A stretch of DNA of 64,000 nt, taken from positions 186,001 through 250,000 of the forward strand of contig NZ_RYDL01000002.1 of assembly GCF_003968755.1 (NCBI RefSeq), given 5' to 3'. A model generated the notes under the pieces. It saw only the letters and a list, made by a program, of their open reading frames with translations, ran no database searches and was not told the origin of the DNA. Source of the stretch: Flavobacterium sp. RSP15. Lineage in GTDB: Bacteria > Bacteroidota > Bacteroidia > Flavobacteriales > Flavobacteriaceae. This document shows, piece by piece, positions 20,112 through 29,625 of this stretch. The stretch's first letter is position 1, and each line of letters begins with the position of its first letter. Both the position numbers and the translations under genes were made by a program.

Positions 20112-20918
20112 TTAAAGAACCTCGTTTCTGTAGAAATTAGTATAGGCTTCCGCGAATGCGTCTTTCGGGACGAAAGATAAAAAAGGTTTCCCTGAAGATT
20201 CTATAAATTTTGTTAAACTTGAAGACAGGTTTTCCGAGGCAATAATCACAGCATCAGAATGTTTTATTGTGGCCTTAATAATATTTTCATAATCCGGGAT
20301 TTCTAGATCAGCTATATCTTCTTTAGGTATGCCATCAAATTTTACTTTATTAATCATTCCAGCATCTAAACTTCCTTCAAAAGACTGACTGTAAACCGAT
20401 GTAACGATCTTTGTCTCTGAAAACAATGCCTCATTTTTATAATAATGTTTCATGTAAATGGGCAACATTGCCGCCATCCAGCCATGAACATGTATAATAT
20501 CTGGCACCCAATTGAGTTTTTTTACGGTTTCTACCACGCCTTTTGCAAAGAAAATAGCACGCTCATCATTATCTGGATACATGACGCCTTCTTCATCTGC
20601 AAAAGTTGCTTTACGCTTGAAATATTCATCATTATCAATAAAATACACTTGTATTCGTTCCTTTGGTATAGATGCCACTTTAATAATCAGCGGCATATCC
20701 AAATCATTTACTACCAAATTCATGCCCGAAAGTCTGATAACTTCGTGCAACTGATGTCTTCTCTCGTTAATATTCCCATACCTTGGCATAAAAATTCTTA
20801 TTTGTCCGCCTTGATCGTTAATCATTTTTGGAACGTCATAAGACATCAAAGAAACCTCATTTTCAGCGAGATAAGGCACCACTTCAGATGATACGTATAA
20901 TATCCTCTTATCTTTCAT
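20112..20918 (-). CDS. Short glycogen/starch synthase-like protein (GT5 catalytic N-terminal domain)
   Basis: 268 residues covering only the N-terminal Rossmann domain of GT5 glycogen synthases: KRILYVSSEVVPYLAENEVS (the first motif resembles KxGG-type starts but the KTGG is replaced), IFMPRYGNINERRHQLHE, and DIIHVHGWMAAMLPIYMK. The C-terminal GT-B half that binds the sugar nucleotide is missing. Such short forms are usual in Flavobacteria. Whether it is a catalyst is doubtful; a structural or regulatory role with DUF4270 and GlmS is equally possible. It heads the operon, divergent from panC. Confidence 0.82.
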   Translation of the reverse strand: MKDKRILYVSSEVVPYLAENEVSLMSYDVPKMINDQGGQIRIFMPRYGNINERRHQLHEVIRLSGMNLVVNDLDMPLIIKVASIPKERIQVYFIDNDEYFKRKATFADEEGVMYPDNDERAIFFAKGVVETVKKLNWVPDIIHVHGWMAAMLPIYMKHYYKNEALFSETKIVTSVYSQSFEGSLDAGMINKVKFDGIPKEDIADLEIPDYENIIKATIKHSDAVIIASENLSSSLTKFIESSGKPFLSFVPKDAFAEAYTNFYRNEVL

Positions 20919-20956
20919 ATTGTAATTTACTTAATTTATTGGCAATAAAAACAGTG

Positions 20957-20964
20957 CAAAATTA
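20957..20964 (-). promoter_or_regulatory. Predicted promoter of the glycogen-synthase-like/DUF4270/glmS operon
   Basis: -7 element TAATTTTG on the minus strand, 38 bp upstream of the ATG at 20918, in the divergent gap with panC. No strong -33 was found. Confidence 0.45.
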
Positions 20965-20995
20965 CAATAATTTATGCAGTTATTAACTAAAATAG

Positions 20996-21003
20996 TAAGT
21001 TTG
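20996..21003 (+). promoter_or_regulatory. Predicted panC promoter, -7 element TAAGTTTG
   Basis: It matches TAnnTTTG and lies 23 bp upstream of the panC ATG, back-to-back with the minus-strand promoter at 20957. Confidence 0.5.
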
Positions 21004-21026
21004 CATTTAATTTTAATAATACAGTC

Positions 21027-21875
21027 ATGCCTATTTTCTGCGGAAAAGGATCTTTAATGGACTATTTGAAACCTATAAAGGCACTTCACTCCACCATTGG
21101 ATTTGTTCCAACTATGGGTGCTTTACACCAAGGCCATCTGGCATTAATGCAAAAATCATTGTTGGAAAATGAGAATACGGTAGTGAGTATTTTTGTCAAT
21201 CCTACGCAATTCAACAATTCCGAAGATCTGGCAAAATACCCAATAACATTAGATGAAGACGTAAAAAAACTTACGGCTTTGAATCCAAATATCATTTTAT
21301 ACGCCCCTGCGGTGGCGGATGTTTATGATGGAACACCCCTTGCAGAACATTTTGATTTTGATGGACTTGAAAATCAAATGGAAGGCAAGTTCAGGCCTGG
21401 GCATTTTAATGGTGTCGGTACAATTGTAAAACGTCTATTTGAGATTGTTCAACCTACAAAAGCTTATTTTGGGGAAAAAGATTTTCAGCAATTGCAAATC
21501 GTAAAAAAAATGGTAGCTAAAAACCATTTAGACATAACCATAATTGGTTGTCCCATTTTTAGAGAGCCTAACAATCTGGCCATGAGTTCCAGAAATGAAC
21601 GTTTATCAGCTCTGGAAAGAATCGAAGCCGCAATCATCTACAAAATTTTAACTTCTGTAAAAGCCCAATTTTTTACAAAAAGTACCGCCGAAATTTCAGA
21701 ATGGGTTCAAAAATCATTCCGGAACAATCCTACTTTTGTATTGGAATATTTCGTTATTGCTGATGAAGCAACCCTGCTTCCGTGTACCCGAAAACATAAA
21801 AATAAAAAATACCGTGCTTTTATTGTTGTAATAGTCAACAATATTCGTTTGATTGACACCATTTCATTAAATTAA
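21027..21875 (+). CDS. panC: Pantothenate synthetase
   Basis: ATP-dependent condensation of pantoate and beta-alanine to pantothenate, in the cytosol. 282 residues. Nucleotidyltransferase-superfamily signatures: [17 protein letters not shown] (HxGH-type), [14 protein letters not shown]-type pantoate-binding region [16 protein letters not shown], and the KMSKS-like MSSRN. Followed 14 bp later by panD, so the two beta-alanine/pantothenate genes form an operon. Confidence 0.97.
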   Translation: MPIFCGKGSLMDYLKPIKALHSTIGFVPTMGALHQGHLALMQKSLLENENTVVSIFVNPTQFNNSEDLAKYPITLDEDVKKLTALNPNIILYAPAVADVYDGTPLAEHFDFDGLENQMEGKFRPGHFNGVGTIVKRLFEIVQPTKAYFGEKDFQQLQIVKKMVAKNHLDITIIGCPIFREPNNLAMSSRNERLSALERIEAAIIYKILTSVKAQFFTKSTAEISEWVQKSFRNNPTFVLEYFVIADEATLLPCTRKHKNKKYRAFIVVIVNNIRLIDTISLN

Positions 21876-21889
21876 TTTACTTTTGTAGC

Positions 21890-22240
21890 ATGCAAATTCA
21901 AGTTTTAAAATCAAAAATTCACCGCGTTAAAGTAACGGGAGCCGATCTGAATTATATCGGAAGTATTACCATTGACGAAACGTTACTGGATGCTTCTAAC
22001 ATCATTGAGGGGGAGAAAGTGTCTATTGTAAACATCAATAATGGTGAACGTTTTGAAACCTACGCCATCAAAGGCGAAAGAAATTCAGGAACCATAACCC
22101 TCAACGGACCTGCGGCCAGAAAAGTGCAAAAAGACGACATCATCATCATCATCTCATACGCAACAATGGAATTTGAAGAAGCCAAAACCTTCAAGCCTTG
22201 GGTTGTTTTTCCCAATGAAAAAGACAATTCTTTGACCTAA
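21890..22240 (+). CDS. panD: Aspartate 1-decarboxylase precursor
   Basis: Makes beta-alanine from aspartate, the substrate of PanC. 116 residues. The self-cleavage site Gly-Ser is visible in [15 protein letters not shown]; the Ser becomes the pyruvoyl cofactor. [12 protein letters not shown] and [17 protein letters not shown] match the double-psi barrel. Full length for the family. Confidence 0.97.
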   Translation: MQIQVLKSKIHRVKVTGADLNYIGSITIDETLLDASNIIEGEKVSIVNINNGERFETYAIKGERNSGTITLNGPAARKVQKDDIIIIISYATMEFEEAKTFKPWVVFPNEKDNSLT

Positions 22241-22475
22241 AACATTCCATTCTAAAACGGCTCTTTATGGTATCGTTTATGATACGCAAAAGGCCCTTGT
22301 CACTTCCAGCCACTGATGCTCTATTTTTTAAATAAGAAAAATAAAAGCAACAGTGGCTAATTTTTTATAATGTAGTATATTGCTTCTCCTAGTGAGCGTT
22401 AAATACCCGTACTTTAACCAAACGGTTGCTACTAGAAAAACAGGATGCTATGAAAAGCCAAATACCAAAAAAATA

Positions 22476-23837
22476 ATGTCAAAAGTAAAAACAACTTTTT
22501 TTTGCCAAAACTGTGGCGCACAATATGCCAAATGGCAAGGACAATGCAATTCCTGTAAAGAATGGAATACAATAGCAGAAGAAATTATACAGAAACAAGA
22601 AAAAACAGCTTGGAAAAGCGAAACTACTTCTAGCAGTAAAGCACCAAAACCGTTACGAATAAACGAAATTGATTCTGCTCAGGAAATCCGAATGGACACG
22701 ACAGATGGCGAACTAAATCGCGTTCTGGGTGGCGGAATCGTTCCCGGCTCCTTGATCCTTTTAGGTGGTGAACCCGGCATAGGAAAAAGCACACTGTTGC
22801 TCCAAATCTCTTTAAAATTACCGTATAAAACTTTATATGTTTCAGGCGAGGAAAGTCAGAAACAAATAAAAATGCGTGCCGAAAGAATCACGCCCAGCGG
22901 TGACAATTGCTATATTCTTACCGAAACCAAAACCCAAAACATCTTCAAGCAAATTGAAGCCATACAACCGGAAATCGTGATTATCGATTCCATTCAAACC
23001 TTGCATACGGATTATATCGAATCCACTCCCGGCAGTATTTCTCAAATACGGGAAACCACTGCCGAACTAATCAAATTTGCCAAAGAAACTAATATTCCAG
23101 TGATTCTGATTGGTCATATCACCAAAGACGGTAACATTGCCGGACCAAAAATCCTAGAACACATGGTGGACACAGTTTTGCAGTTTGAAGGTGACCGAAA
23201 TCACGTATATCGCATTTTACGTTCGTTAAAAAACCGTTTCGGATCCACTGCTGAAATTGGTATTTATGAAATGCTGGGCAATGGTTTACGCGAAGTTTCG
23301 AATCCATCCGAAATACTGATTTCGCATAAAGACGAGGAATTATCGGGAACAGCAATTGCTTCAACTTTAGAAGGCATGCGCCCGTTGATGATTGAAATTC
23401 AAGCCTTGGTAAGCACCGCCGTTTATGGAACGCCACAACGCAGCACGACGGGGTATAACGCCAAAAGACTTAATATGATTCTAGCCGTTTTAGAGAAAAG
23501 AGCCGGTTTTAGGCTTGGCGCCAAAGACGTTTTCCTGAACATAACCGGAGGAATTTCAGTAGATGATCCAGCGATAGATTTGGCTGTAGTTGCCGCCATT
23601 TTGTCCTCGAATGAAGACATTGTGGTCAATAAAGGTTTTTGCTTTGCCGGCGAAGTGGGACTTTCCGGTGAAATACGTCCGGTAAACCGCGTGGACCAAC
23701 GCATTCAGGAAGCGGAAAAATTAGGTTTTTCGACCATTTTTGTTTCTAAATATAATAAAATTGCATTGAAAAATACCGGAATTAACATTCGATTAGTAGC
23801 CAAAATTGAAGATGTGGCGAGTGAGTTGTTTGGATGA
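22476..23837 (+). CDS. radA: DNA repair protein RadA (Sms)
   Basis: RecA-like ATPase that acts in homologous recombination as a branch-migration helicase. 453 residues from ATG 22476 (MSKVKTTFFCQNCG). The longer TTG frame from 22380 adds 32 unconserved residues. Four-Cys zinc finger FFCQNCGAQYAKWQGQCNSC, Walker A GGEPGIGKSTLL, RadA motif LKNRFGSTAEIG, and a C-terminal Lon-like domain with NITGGISVDDPAIDLAVVAA. Confidence 0.97.
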   Translation: MSKVKTTFFCQNCGAQYAKWQGQCNSCKEWNTIAEEIIQKQEKTAWKSETTSSSKAPKPLRINEIDSAQEIRMDTTDGELNRVLGGGIVPGSLILLGGEPGIGKSTLLLQISLKLPYKTLYVSGEESQKQIKMRAERITPSGDNCYILTETKTQNIFKQIEAIQPEIVIIDSIQTLHTDYIESTPGSISQIRETTAELIKFAKETNIPVILIGHITKDGNIAGPKILEHMVDTVLQFEGDRNHVYRILRSLKNRFGSTAEIGIYEMLGNGLREVSNPSEILISHKDEELSGTAIASTLEGMRPLMIEIQALVSTAVYGTPQRSTTGYNAKRLNMILAVLEKRAGFRLGAKDVFLNITGGISVDDPAIDLAVVAAILSSNEDIVVNKGFCFAGEVGLSGEIRPVNRVDQRIQEAEKLGFSTIFVSKYNKIALKNTGINIRLVAKIEDVASELFG

Positions 23838-24215
23838 TATTTGTTGACAAATCTAAAATAACGTTTCTCTTATACATTTAGTGTTGCAACTAATTGTAAT
23901 TGATTGGTTTACGATGCAGAAGTTGTAGTCTTGATTTGTTTTCAAATACTCTAAGGGCACGGATTGCAAATCCGTTATCGGGATATAAAAAACCGAAATC
24001 CAATTACTAATGGCACTGCTGCCGCTAATATCAAAAACTACAACGCAGAAATGTTGTAGTTTTTTTATGTCCTAAAATGGAATAGTATTCATTTTATCCA
24101 ATCAAAACTATAAAGAAAATTATAAAAAACTCAGCTTTAGTATTATTTTCCTTTTCTTTATGAATAATATTATAAACGCCTTGTATTTTAGATTCTTTTA
24201 TTTTTAAAACTGTTT
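23838..24215. other. Intergenic region with repeat-like fragments after radA
   Basis: No gene found. It holds a GC-richer piece GGGCACGGATTGCAAATCCG (23955-23974, partly self-complementary ACGGATTGCAAATCCGT) and a TGCAGAAGTTGTAGT stretch near 23915 whose complement recurs in the hairpin at 24033-24064. This looks like the remains of a repeat rather than a tRNA: no acceptor stem or T-loop could be assembled. Confidence 0.4.
24033..24067 (+). terminator. Rho-independent terminator downstream of radA
   Basis: 12-bp stem AAAAACTACAAC (24033-24044) with its complement at 24053-24064, loop GCAGAAAT, followed by a T-run. Confidence 0.75.
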
Positions 24216-26183
24216 ATGAAAACCCAAAAACAAAACATAATTCTAGCAACAAAAATACTTTTTGTATTGTTTACCACTATAATTATTGCTTTTTACCTCT
24301 TTCGTGATGCCGTTTTACAGCAAACCATTGCAAAAGTTTCCCATGAAATGAAAATGGATTACAACAGTACTTTTACGATAAAAAAAGCTTCTTTTGAAGG
24401 ATTGTCCGGTCTAAATCTTACTGAAATCATTTTGGTTCCAAAAAATGCCGATACGCTTTTTAAAATTAAAAAATTAAAAACCAGCGTTAATTTGTGGCAT
24501 TTGACAACCGGCGACCTACAACTTGGTACTTTAGAGGTTCAGAATGGTTTTATTCAATTAGTAAAAAAAGGAAAAAAGGGAAATTACGATGCTTTTTTAA
24601 AGAGGGACAATCAAACACCAGTACAAAATGAGAAAAGAGATTACGCTCAATTTGCCTACAGAATCATCTCAAAAGTACTAAATTTAGTTCCAACTGATAT
24701 GATTCTGAACAATCTTTCGATCCGAATTAACGATAACGAAAAAAAAACAAACATCAATTTCCAAAAATTGCGATTGGTCAACAAGCAACTTGAAACTGCT
24801 ATTCAAGTGCAAACCAACACCTTTACTCAGCACTGGAAAATTAAAGGATTTGCCGATCCCAGAAATAAAAAAGCCGATATTAGATTCGTTAATATCGACA
24901 CCGGTGCCATCAAAATGCCGTATTTAGACGAGCGGTTCAACCTAAAATCAAGCTTTGACTCCATTCGTTTGAATATTCAAAACATAGATAAAGACGGTGA
25001 TGAATTGCATATCGATGGGTTTATGGCTATTGCTAATTTAAAACTCAACCACCCTAAAATCGCCAGCAAAGATGTATTGCTAAAAAACGCCAAATTTGAC
25101 TACCGTTTTCTTTTGGGTTCTGATTTTATTTCGATTGACAGCACCTCAACAGTTCAGTTAAACAAGATAAAACTTCATCCTTATGTGGCTTATGAAACTG
25201 AAAAAGACACGATTTATAAACTCAAAGTGAATATTCCAAAAATGAACGCGCAGGATTTTATCACTTCGCTTCCAGACGGTTTATTTGCCAATTTTCAAGG
25301 CATGAAAGCCAGTGGTACTTTTGATTACAAATTGGACTTTGCATTCAACCAAAACAAACCCAATCAACTGGTTTTTGACAGCAAACTAAAAAAAGAAAAT
25401 CTAAAAATTACAAAATACGGTGAAGCCAACCTGAACAAACTCAATGGCGAATTTGTGTATCGCGCACTTATAAAGAACGTGTTGCAACGTCCGGTTTTAG
25501 TGGGCTCTGCTAATCCAAATTTCACGCCACTGGACCAAATTTCACCCTATTTACGAAAGTCGGTTTTGACAACGGAAGATCCTTCTTTCTTTTCGCATCG
25601 TGGTTTTATCAGCGAAGCTTTCAAACAATCCATCATCAAAAACATAAAAACTAAAAAGTTTTCCCGCGGCGCCAGTACCATCAGCATGCAATTAGTGAAA
25701 AATGTTTTTCTGAGTCGGGAAAAAACTGTTTCCCGTAAACTGGAAGAAATTTTATTGGTTTATATTCTGGAAAACAACCGGATTGTAAGCAAGGAACGCA
25801 TGCTCGAAGTGTATTTTAATATTATCGAATGGGGTCCAAATGTATATGGAATTGGCGAAGCAAGTCAATTTTACTTTCAAAAAACACCTTTGGAATTATC
25901 GCTGAACGAATGCTTGTATCTTGCTAGAATCATTCCAAGTCCTAAGAAATTCATGTATCAGTTTAACGATCTAGGGATGTTGAAAGATTTTGCTGTACAA
26001 CAAGAATCGTTCTTAACGAATATTATGTTTCGAAGAGGACTTTTGACTTCTGAAGACACGATTTACAAGACCTTACCAATATTGATTTCAGGACCTGCAA
26101 AATCTTTTATCAAATTCAAAGTACAAGATTCCACGCAAATAAAAATGGATTCCTTAGCCGTTGATGATGAATTTGATCTTTAA
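24216..26183 (+). CDS. Monofunctional GT51 peptidoglycan transglycosylase with AsmA-like N-terminal region
   Basis: 655 residues. One N-terminal transmembrane helix (about 10-32), then ~400 residues of beta-rich periplasmic sequence resembling AsmA/DUF748-type domains. A C-terminal GT51 domain follows: EDPSFFSHRGF (catalytic Glu454), RGASTISMQLVKNVFL, RKLEEILLVYILE and ERMLEVYFNIIEWG. There is no transpeptidase domain. GT51 enzymes polymerise lipid II into glycan strands. The GGSTITQQ motif is RGASTISMQ here, a usual variant in Bacteroidetes. Convergent with tas, sharing the hairpin at 26195. Confidence 0.85.
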   Translation: MKTQKQNIILATKILFVLFTTIIIAFYLFRDAVLQQTIAKVSHEMKMDYNSTFTIKKASFEGLSGLNLTEIILVPKNADTLFKIKKLKTSVNLWHLTTGDLQLGTLEVQNGFIQLVKKGKKGNYDAFLKRDNQTPVQNEKRDYAQFAYRIISKVLNLVPTDMILNNLSIRINDNEKKTNINFQKLRLVNKQLETAIQVQTNTFTQHWKIKGFADPRNKKADIRFVNIDTGAIKMPYLDERFNLKSSFDSIRLNIQNIDKDGDELHIDGFMAIANLKLNHPKIASKDVLLKNAKFDYRFLLGSDFISIDSTSTVQLNKIKLHPYVAYETEKDTIYKLKVNIPKMNAQDFITSLPDGLFANFQGMKASGTFDYKLDFAFNQNKPNQLVFDSKLKKENLKITKYGEANLNKLNGEFVYRALIKNVLQRPVLVGSANPNFTPLDQISPYLRKSVLTTEDPSFFSHRGFISEAFKQSIIKNIKTKKFSRGASTISMQLVKNVFLSREKTVSRKLEEILLVYILENNRIVSKERMLEVYFNIIEWGPNVYGIGEASQFYFQKTPLELSLNECLYLARIIPSPKKFMYQFNDLGMLKDFAVQQESFLTNIMFRRGLLTSEDTIYKTLPILISGPAKSFIKFKVQDSTQIKMDSLAVDDEFDL

Positions 26184-26194
26184 TTATTAAAAAC

Positions 26195-26227
26195 AACCCT
26201 GTCAGAGTTTGGAACTCTCACAGGGTT
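26195..26227. terminator. Bidirectional hairpin terminator
   Basis: AACCCTGTcAGAGTT with AACTCTcACAGGGTT, between the convergent transglycosylase and tas genes. Confidence 0.7.
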
Positions 26228-26234
26228 TGTTAAA

Positions 26235-27272
26235 TTAAGGTGCCGGATCCGGAATCACGGCTTGCACTTCATCAATCGCTTTTAAGATTTCATCCGAAAG
26301 TGATACTTGAATGGTATCAATATTTTCTTTTAATTGTTCCAATGTGGTTGCGCCAATAATCGTGCTGGTTACAAACGGCTGTTGTTCTATAAATGCCAAC
26401 GACAATTCCGTCAAGGTCAATCCGTTTTTCTTAGCGATTTCCTGATATAGCCGCGTGGCTTCGATGCATTGTGGACTGTTGTATCTGGAATACTGCGGAA
26501 ACAATTTGATTCTGGCATTTGGATGCGCTTCGCCAGTAAGGAATTTACCGGACAAAACGCCAAAAGCCATTGGAGAATAAGCCAATAAACCAACATTTTC
26601 TCTCAGGCAAATTTCAGCGGATCCGTTTTCAAAAAGTCGGTTCAATAACGAATACGGATTTTGAATCGTCTTTATTCTTGGCAGATTATTGTATTTGCTT
26701 TCCTCCAGAAAACGCATAATTCCCCAAGGATTTTCATTTGAAAGACCTATGTGATTTATTTTTCCTTCCTTGACAAAACCGTCTAATGCTTCCAGCACAT
26801 TATGAATATTATCTTCCCAAGCATCGTCTTGCACTTTGAAACCGCGTTGTCCAAAATAATTGGTTTTACGTTCCGGCCAATGCAATTGGTACACATCCAG
26901 ATAATCAGTTTGCAGGCGTTGCAAACTACTGTCCAATGCAAACTTGATACTGGCGGGCGAAAAATCTAATTTTTCTCTCATGTAGCCAAAATTAGGATTG
27001 GGTCCGGCAATTTTGGAGGCCAAAACAATTTCTTCTCTTTTCCCTGTTTTCTTGAACCAGGTTCCAAGGATTTTCTCTGTACTTCCATAGGTTTCCTGAC
27101 GCCCCGGAATAGAATACATTTCGGCAGTATCAAAGAAATTGACTCCGTTTTCTAAAGCATAATCCATTTGTGCGTGACCATCAGCTTCTGTGTTTTGTTG
27201 CCCAAAAGTCATGGTTCCAAGGCAAATTTTGCTGACTTTTATATCAGTATTGGGTAGTGTAGTGTATTTCAT
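26235..27272 (-). CDS. tas: Aldo/keto reductase, Tas type
   Basis: 345-residue NADPH-dependent aldo/keto reductase that aligns along its whole length with what I know of E. coli Tas (346 aa). The catalytic tetrad is present: Asp48 (FFDTAEMY), Tyr53, Lys87 (LASKIAG) and the His of YQLHWPERKTN. The C-terminal cofactor-binding segment TSTIIGATTLEQLKENI is intact. The physiological substrate is unknown; Tas was named for complementing tyrosine auxotrophy under starvation. Confidence 0.88.
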   Translation of the reverse strand: MKYTTLPNTDIKVSKICLGTMTFGQQNTEADGHAQMDYALENGVNFFDTAEMYSIPGRQETYGSTEKILGTWFKKTGKREEIVLASKIAGPNPNFGYMREKLDFSPASIKFALDSSLQRLQTDYLDVYQLHWPERKTNYFGQRGFKVQDDAWEDNIHNVLEALDGFVKEGKINHIGLSNENPWGIMRFLEESKYNNLPRIKTIQNPYSLLNRLFENGSAEICLRENVGLLAYSPMAFGVLSGKFLTGEAHPNARIKLFPQYSRYNSPQCIEATRLYQEIAKKNGLTLTELSLAFIEQQPFVTSTIIGATTLEQLKENIDTIQVSLSDEILKAIDEVQAVIPDPAP

Positions 27273-27303
27273 TTTTAAGGAAATTGTATTTTATTTTCGA
27301 AAA

Positions 27304-27311
27304 CAAAGATA
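27304..27311 (-). promoter_or_regulatory. Predicted tas promoter, -7 element TATCTTTG
   Basis: Exact TAnnTTTG match 31 bp upstream of the tas ATG. Its presence suggests tas is transcribed separately from the OmpA-like gene upstream. Confidence 0.5.
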
Positions 27312-27380
27312 AAATTAGTTTGCGGTTACGATTTAGTGTTAACAGAAAATTGACAAAACTTTACAGGATGTTAATAGAAT

Positions 27381-27523
27381 AACCGCGAATTCGCAAATAA
27401 AAACCTCTCAATCAAGAGATAAAATTAGCGAATTAGCGGTTAAGAAAAGGTTCCTTTTTTAAACCATTAAGAGATTAATTTTCATTAAGAATTCACGCAC
27501 AATTTTCTTAATTCCTTAATGGC
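27381..27523 (-). repeat. Two adjacent short-period inverted repeats between the OmpA-like gene and tas
   Basis: First: AACCGCGAATTCGCAAAT (27381-27398) pairs with 27425-27442 at 16 of 18 positions, with a nested CTCTC/GAGAG pair in its loop; unit GCGAATT. Second: CCATTAAG...CATTAAGAATT (27465-27494) opposite AATTTTCTTAATTCCTTAATGG (27502-27523); unit CATTAAG. The gap is otherwise empty. Confidence 0.7.
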
Positions 27524-27550
27524 TAAACTTATAACAGTATATATTGGCAA

Positions 27551-28492
27551 TTAATTGATGTCATTCAGCATTTCGGCGATTTCATCTAATCTTGGGGTAA
27601 GAATGATTTCAATTCTACGGTTCTTCGCTTTTCCATCAGCAGTTGCATTGCTGGCTAGCGGGGAGAACTCTCCTCTTCCGGCGGCGGTAAGACTTTGTTT
27701 GTTGATTTTTGAGTTTTCGCTCAAAATCGCTACGATTGCGGTGGCTCTTTTGGTTGATAAATCCCAGTTATCGGCAATTGGTCCAGAAGCTGAAAAAGCA
27801 TCATCATCCGTATGTCCTTCAATAAGAACGGAGATTTCAGGATTGTCTCCTAAAACTTTACCTAATTCTACTACTGCCTTTTTCCCTTCGGAACCTACTG
27901 ACCAACTTCCGGAATTGAAGAGCAGTTTGTTCTCCATGGATACGTATACTTTTCCATTTTTTTGTTCGACAGTCAATCCTTTTCCTTCAAAACTATTCAA
28001 AGCATTAGAGAGTGTTTCTTTTAGTTTTTTCATGTTAGCTTCTTTGGCGGCGATCAAATCTTCTAATTCTTGCAAACGCTGGGCACTTTTGCTCAAACGC
28101 TCCTGTTCTACTGCCAACGCTTTTGCTTTCTCATCTAATTGGCCTAGTAAATCACGATTTTTCTTCATATTACTTTGTAAAGCCTCTCCGCTGTTTTTCT
28201 CTAAAGCGGCATAGGAATCCTGCAGGACTTCGAGTTTGTTTTGAGCAGCAGCATAATCTGCTTTCAATTTATCAAGCGCTGCTTTAGAAGCACTCAAGTC
28301 AGAAGTTAAAGCGGTCCGATCTAAATCCAATTGGTTTTTAGTTTTCAGTAAATCTTCATTTTCGTCCGTTAGACTTCGGTTTTCCTTTTTGGAATCCGCA
28401 TACTTGTTTTCTAAGTCATTGTATATTTTTTTCGACACGCAGGATGTTGAAAGTGCCAATACGAGTAATCCTAAGGAAAATTTTTTAATCAT
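27551..28492 (-). CDS. OmpA-family lipoprotein with coiled coil
   Basis: 313 residues. Signal peptide ending LSTSC (Cys18), a long coiled coil (about residues 25-165, many Leu/Lys/Glu heptads), then an OmpA C-terminal peptidoglycan-binding domain (LLFNSGSWSVGSEGKKAV, LIEGHTDDDAF, NWDLSTKRATAIVAIL, KNRRIEIIL). The Asp and Arg that clamp diaminopimelate are visible in GHTDD and KNRRIEI. Role: tethering the outer membrane to peptidoglycan. Confidence 0.9.
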   Translation of the reverse strand: MIKKFSLGLLVLALSTSCVSKKIYNDLENKYADSKKENRSLTDENEDLLKTKNQLDLDRTALTSDLSASKAALDKLKADYAAAQNKLEVLQDSYAALEKNSGEALQSNMKKNRDLLGQLDEKAKALAVEQERLSKSAQRLQELEDLIAAKEANMKKLKETLSNALNSFEGKGLTVEQKNGKVYVSMENKLLFNSGSWSVGSEGKKAVVELGKVLGDNPEISVLIEGHTDDDAFSASGPIADNWDLSTKRATAIVAILSENSKINKQSLTAAGRGEFSPLASNATADGKAKNRRIEIILTPRLDEIAEMLNDIN

Positions 28493-28559
28493 TTTAATGG
28501 TGTTTATATCGTTTTTATTGTTGTTTTGAAATCAAAAATTTGAATTCCATTCGGATGTC

Positions 28560-28641
28560 CTAGCCCCGATAGAAGTGAAAATCCTTTTCTCTCGTTTTTT
28601 AACGAGAGAAAAGATTGTAACGGATAGCGGGAAATAGCTCC
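28560..28641 (+). repeat. Modular repeat element, copy D
   Basis: Ends CTAGCCCCGATAGAAGTG and CGGATAGCGGGAAATAGCTCC split around a core hairpin TTTTCTCTCGTT-TTTT-AACGAGAGAAAA (perfect 12 bp, 28584-28611). The core is unrelated to those of the other copies although both flanks are conserved. It lies between the xth and OmpA-like genes. Confidence 0.8.
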
Positions 28642-28664
28642 TCCCTAGGCTGCGCTAAAGAGGA

Positions 28665-29426
28665 TTACTCTAATTCTACCAAGACCGGGCAATGATCTGA
28701 ATGTACGGCATCTGATAAAATAACGGCTCTTTTGAGTTTATGTTTCAAAGAATCGGCAACTAAATTATAATCGATGCGCCACCCTTTGTTATTTCCTCTG
28801 GCTCCAGCGCGGTAACTCCACCAGGAATACTGATGCGGTTCACTGTTGAAATGGCGAAAACTATCGATAAATCCGGACTTTATAAATCCGTCAAGCCAGG
28901 TTCTTTCTTGGGGTAAAAATCCGGAAACGGTCTTATTTCTGATTGGGTCATGAATGTCAATTGCCTCGTGGCAAATGTTGTAATCACCACAGATAATTAA
29001 GTTTGGCGTTTCTTTTTTGAGTTCATCAATATAATTCTTAAAATCATCCATAAACATAAATTTATGGTCGAGTCGCTCCATATTTGTCCCAGATGGCAGG
29101 TACAAACTCATCACGGAAAAATCATCATAATCAGCCCGAAGATTTCTTCCTTCAAAATCCATGTGGTGAATTTCGGTTCCGTGGACCACATTATTAGGTT
29201 TGATCTTTGAAAGAATTGCTACGCCGCTATACCCTTTTTTAGTGGCTGAATAATAATATTGATACGGATACCCTGCCTTTGCAATAGCCTCCACAGGAAT
29301 TTGATCTTCAGTGGCTTTGATTTCCTGTAGGCAAATGATGTCCGGATTTGCCTGTTGCAACCAATCGATAAATCCTTTTGAAATGGCGGCTCTGATTCCG
29401 TTGACGTTGTATGAAATAATTCTCAT
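28665..29426 (-). CDS. xth: Exodeoxyribonuclease III (AP endonuclease family)
   Basis: 253 residues from ATG 29426 (MRIISYNVNGIRA); 14 upstream codons are not conserved. EEP-fold motifs: NVNGIRAA, CLQEIKA (metal-binding Glu), YSGVAIL, CGDYNICHEAID, and SDHCPVLVEL (catalytic Asp-His). It repairs abasic sites and removes 3' blocks in DNA. Divergent from the OlsF-type gene. Confidence 0.93.
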   Translation of the reverse strand: MRIISYNVNGIRAAISKGFIDWLQQANPDIICLQEIKATEDQIPVEAIAKAGYPYQYYYSATKKGYSGVAILSKIKPNNVVHGTEIHHMDFEGRNLRADYDDFSVMSLYLPSGTNMERLDHKFMFMDDFKNYIDELKKETPNLIICGDYNICHEAIDIHDPIRNKTVSGFLPQERTWLDGFIKSGFIDSFRHFNSEPHQYSWWSYRAGARGNNKGWRIDYNLVADSLKHKLKRAVILSDAVHSDHCPVLVELE

Positions 29427-29591
29427 ATAGTGTGTATTTGAATTTCTGTCGAAATAAATAATTTCCAAATGGTATTAGAAATACATTTTTAGATTCTGTC
29501 AGAAAAAATTATGGCGTGTATGTACCGATTTCAAATGTAATAAAAAAGTACAAGTTTGACTCAGAAAAATAGAGAAAATGGAGTTTTTTGC

Positions 29592-29599
29592 TATCTTTG
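29592..29599 (+). promoter_or_regulatory. Predicted promoter of the OlsF-type gene, -7 element TATCTTTG
   Basis: Exact TAnnTTTG match 26 bp before ATG 29626 and downstream of the alternative ATG at 29578, so it decides the start. Confidence 0.6.
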
Positions 29600-29625
29600 T
29601 TTCTTGCTTTAAAAGAAAAAAATTC

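Noticed and set aside
23940..24000. Possible tRNA-like segment around GGATTGCAAATCC
   Set aside because: No acceptor stem, D-arm or T-loop could be assembled; it looks like a repeat fragment.
29578..29625. Upstream ATG for the OlsF-type gene
   Set aside because: The exact -7 box TATCTTTG lies downstream of this ATG.
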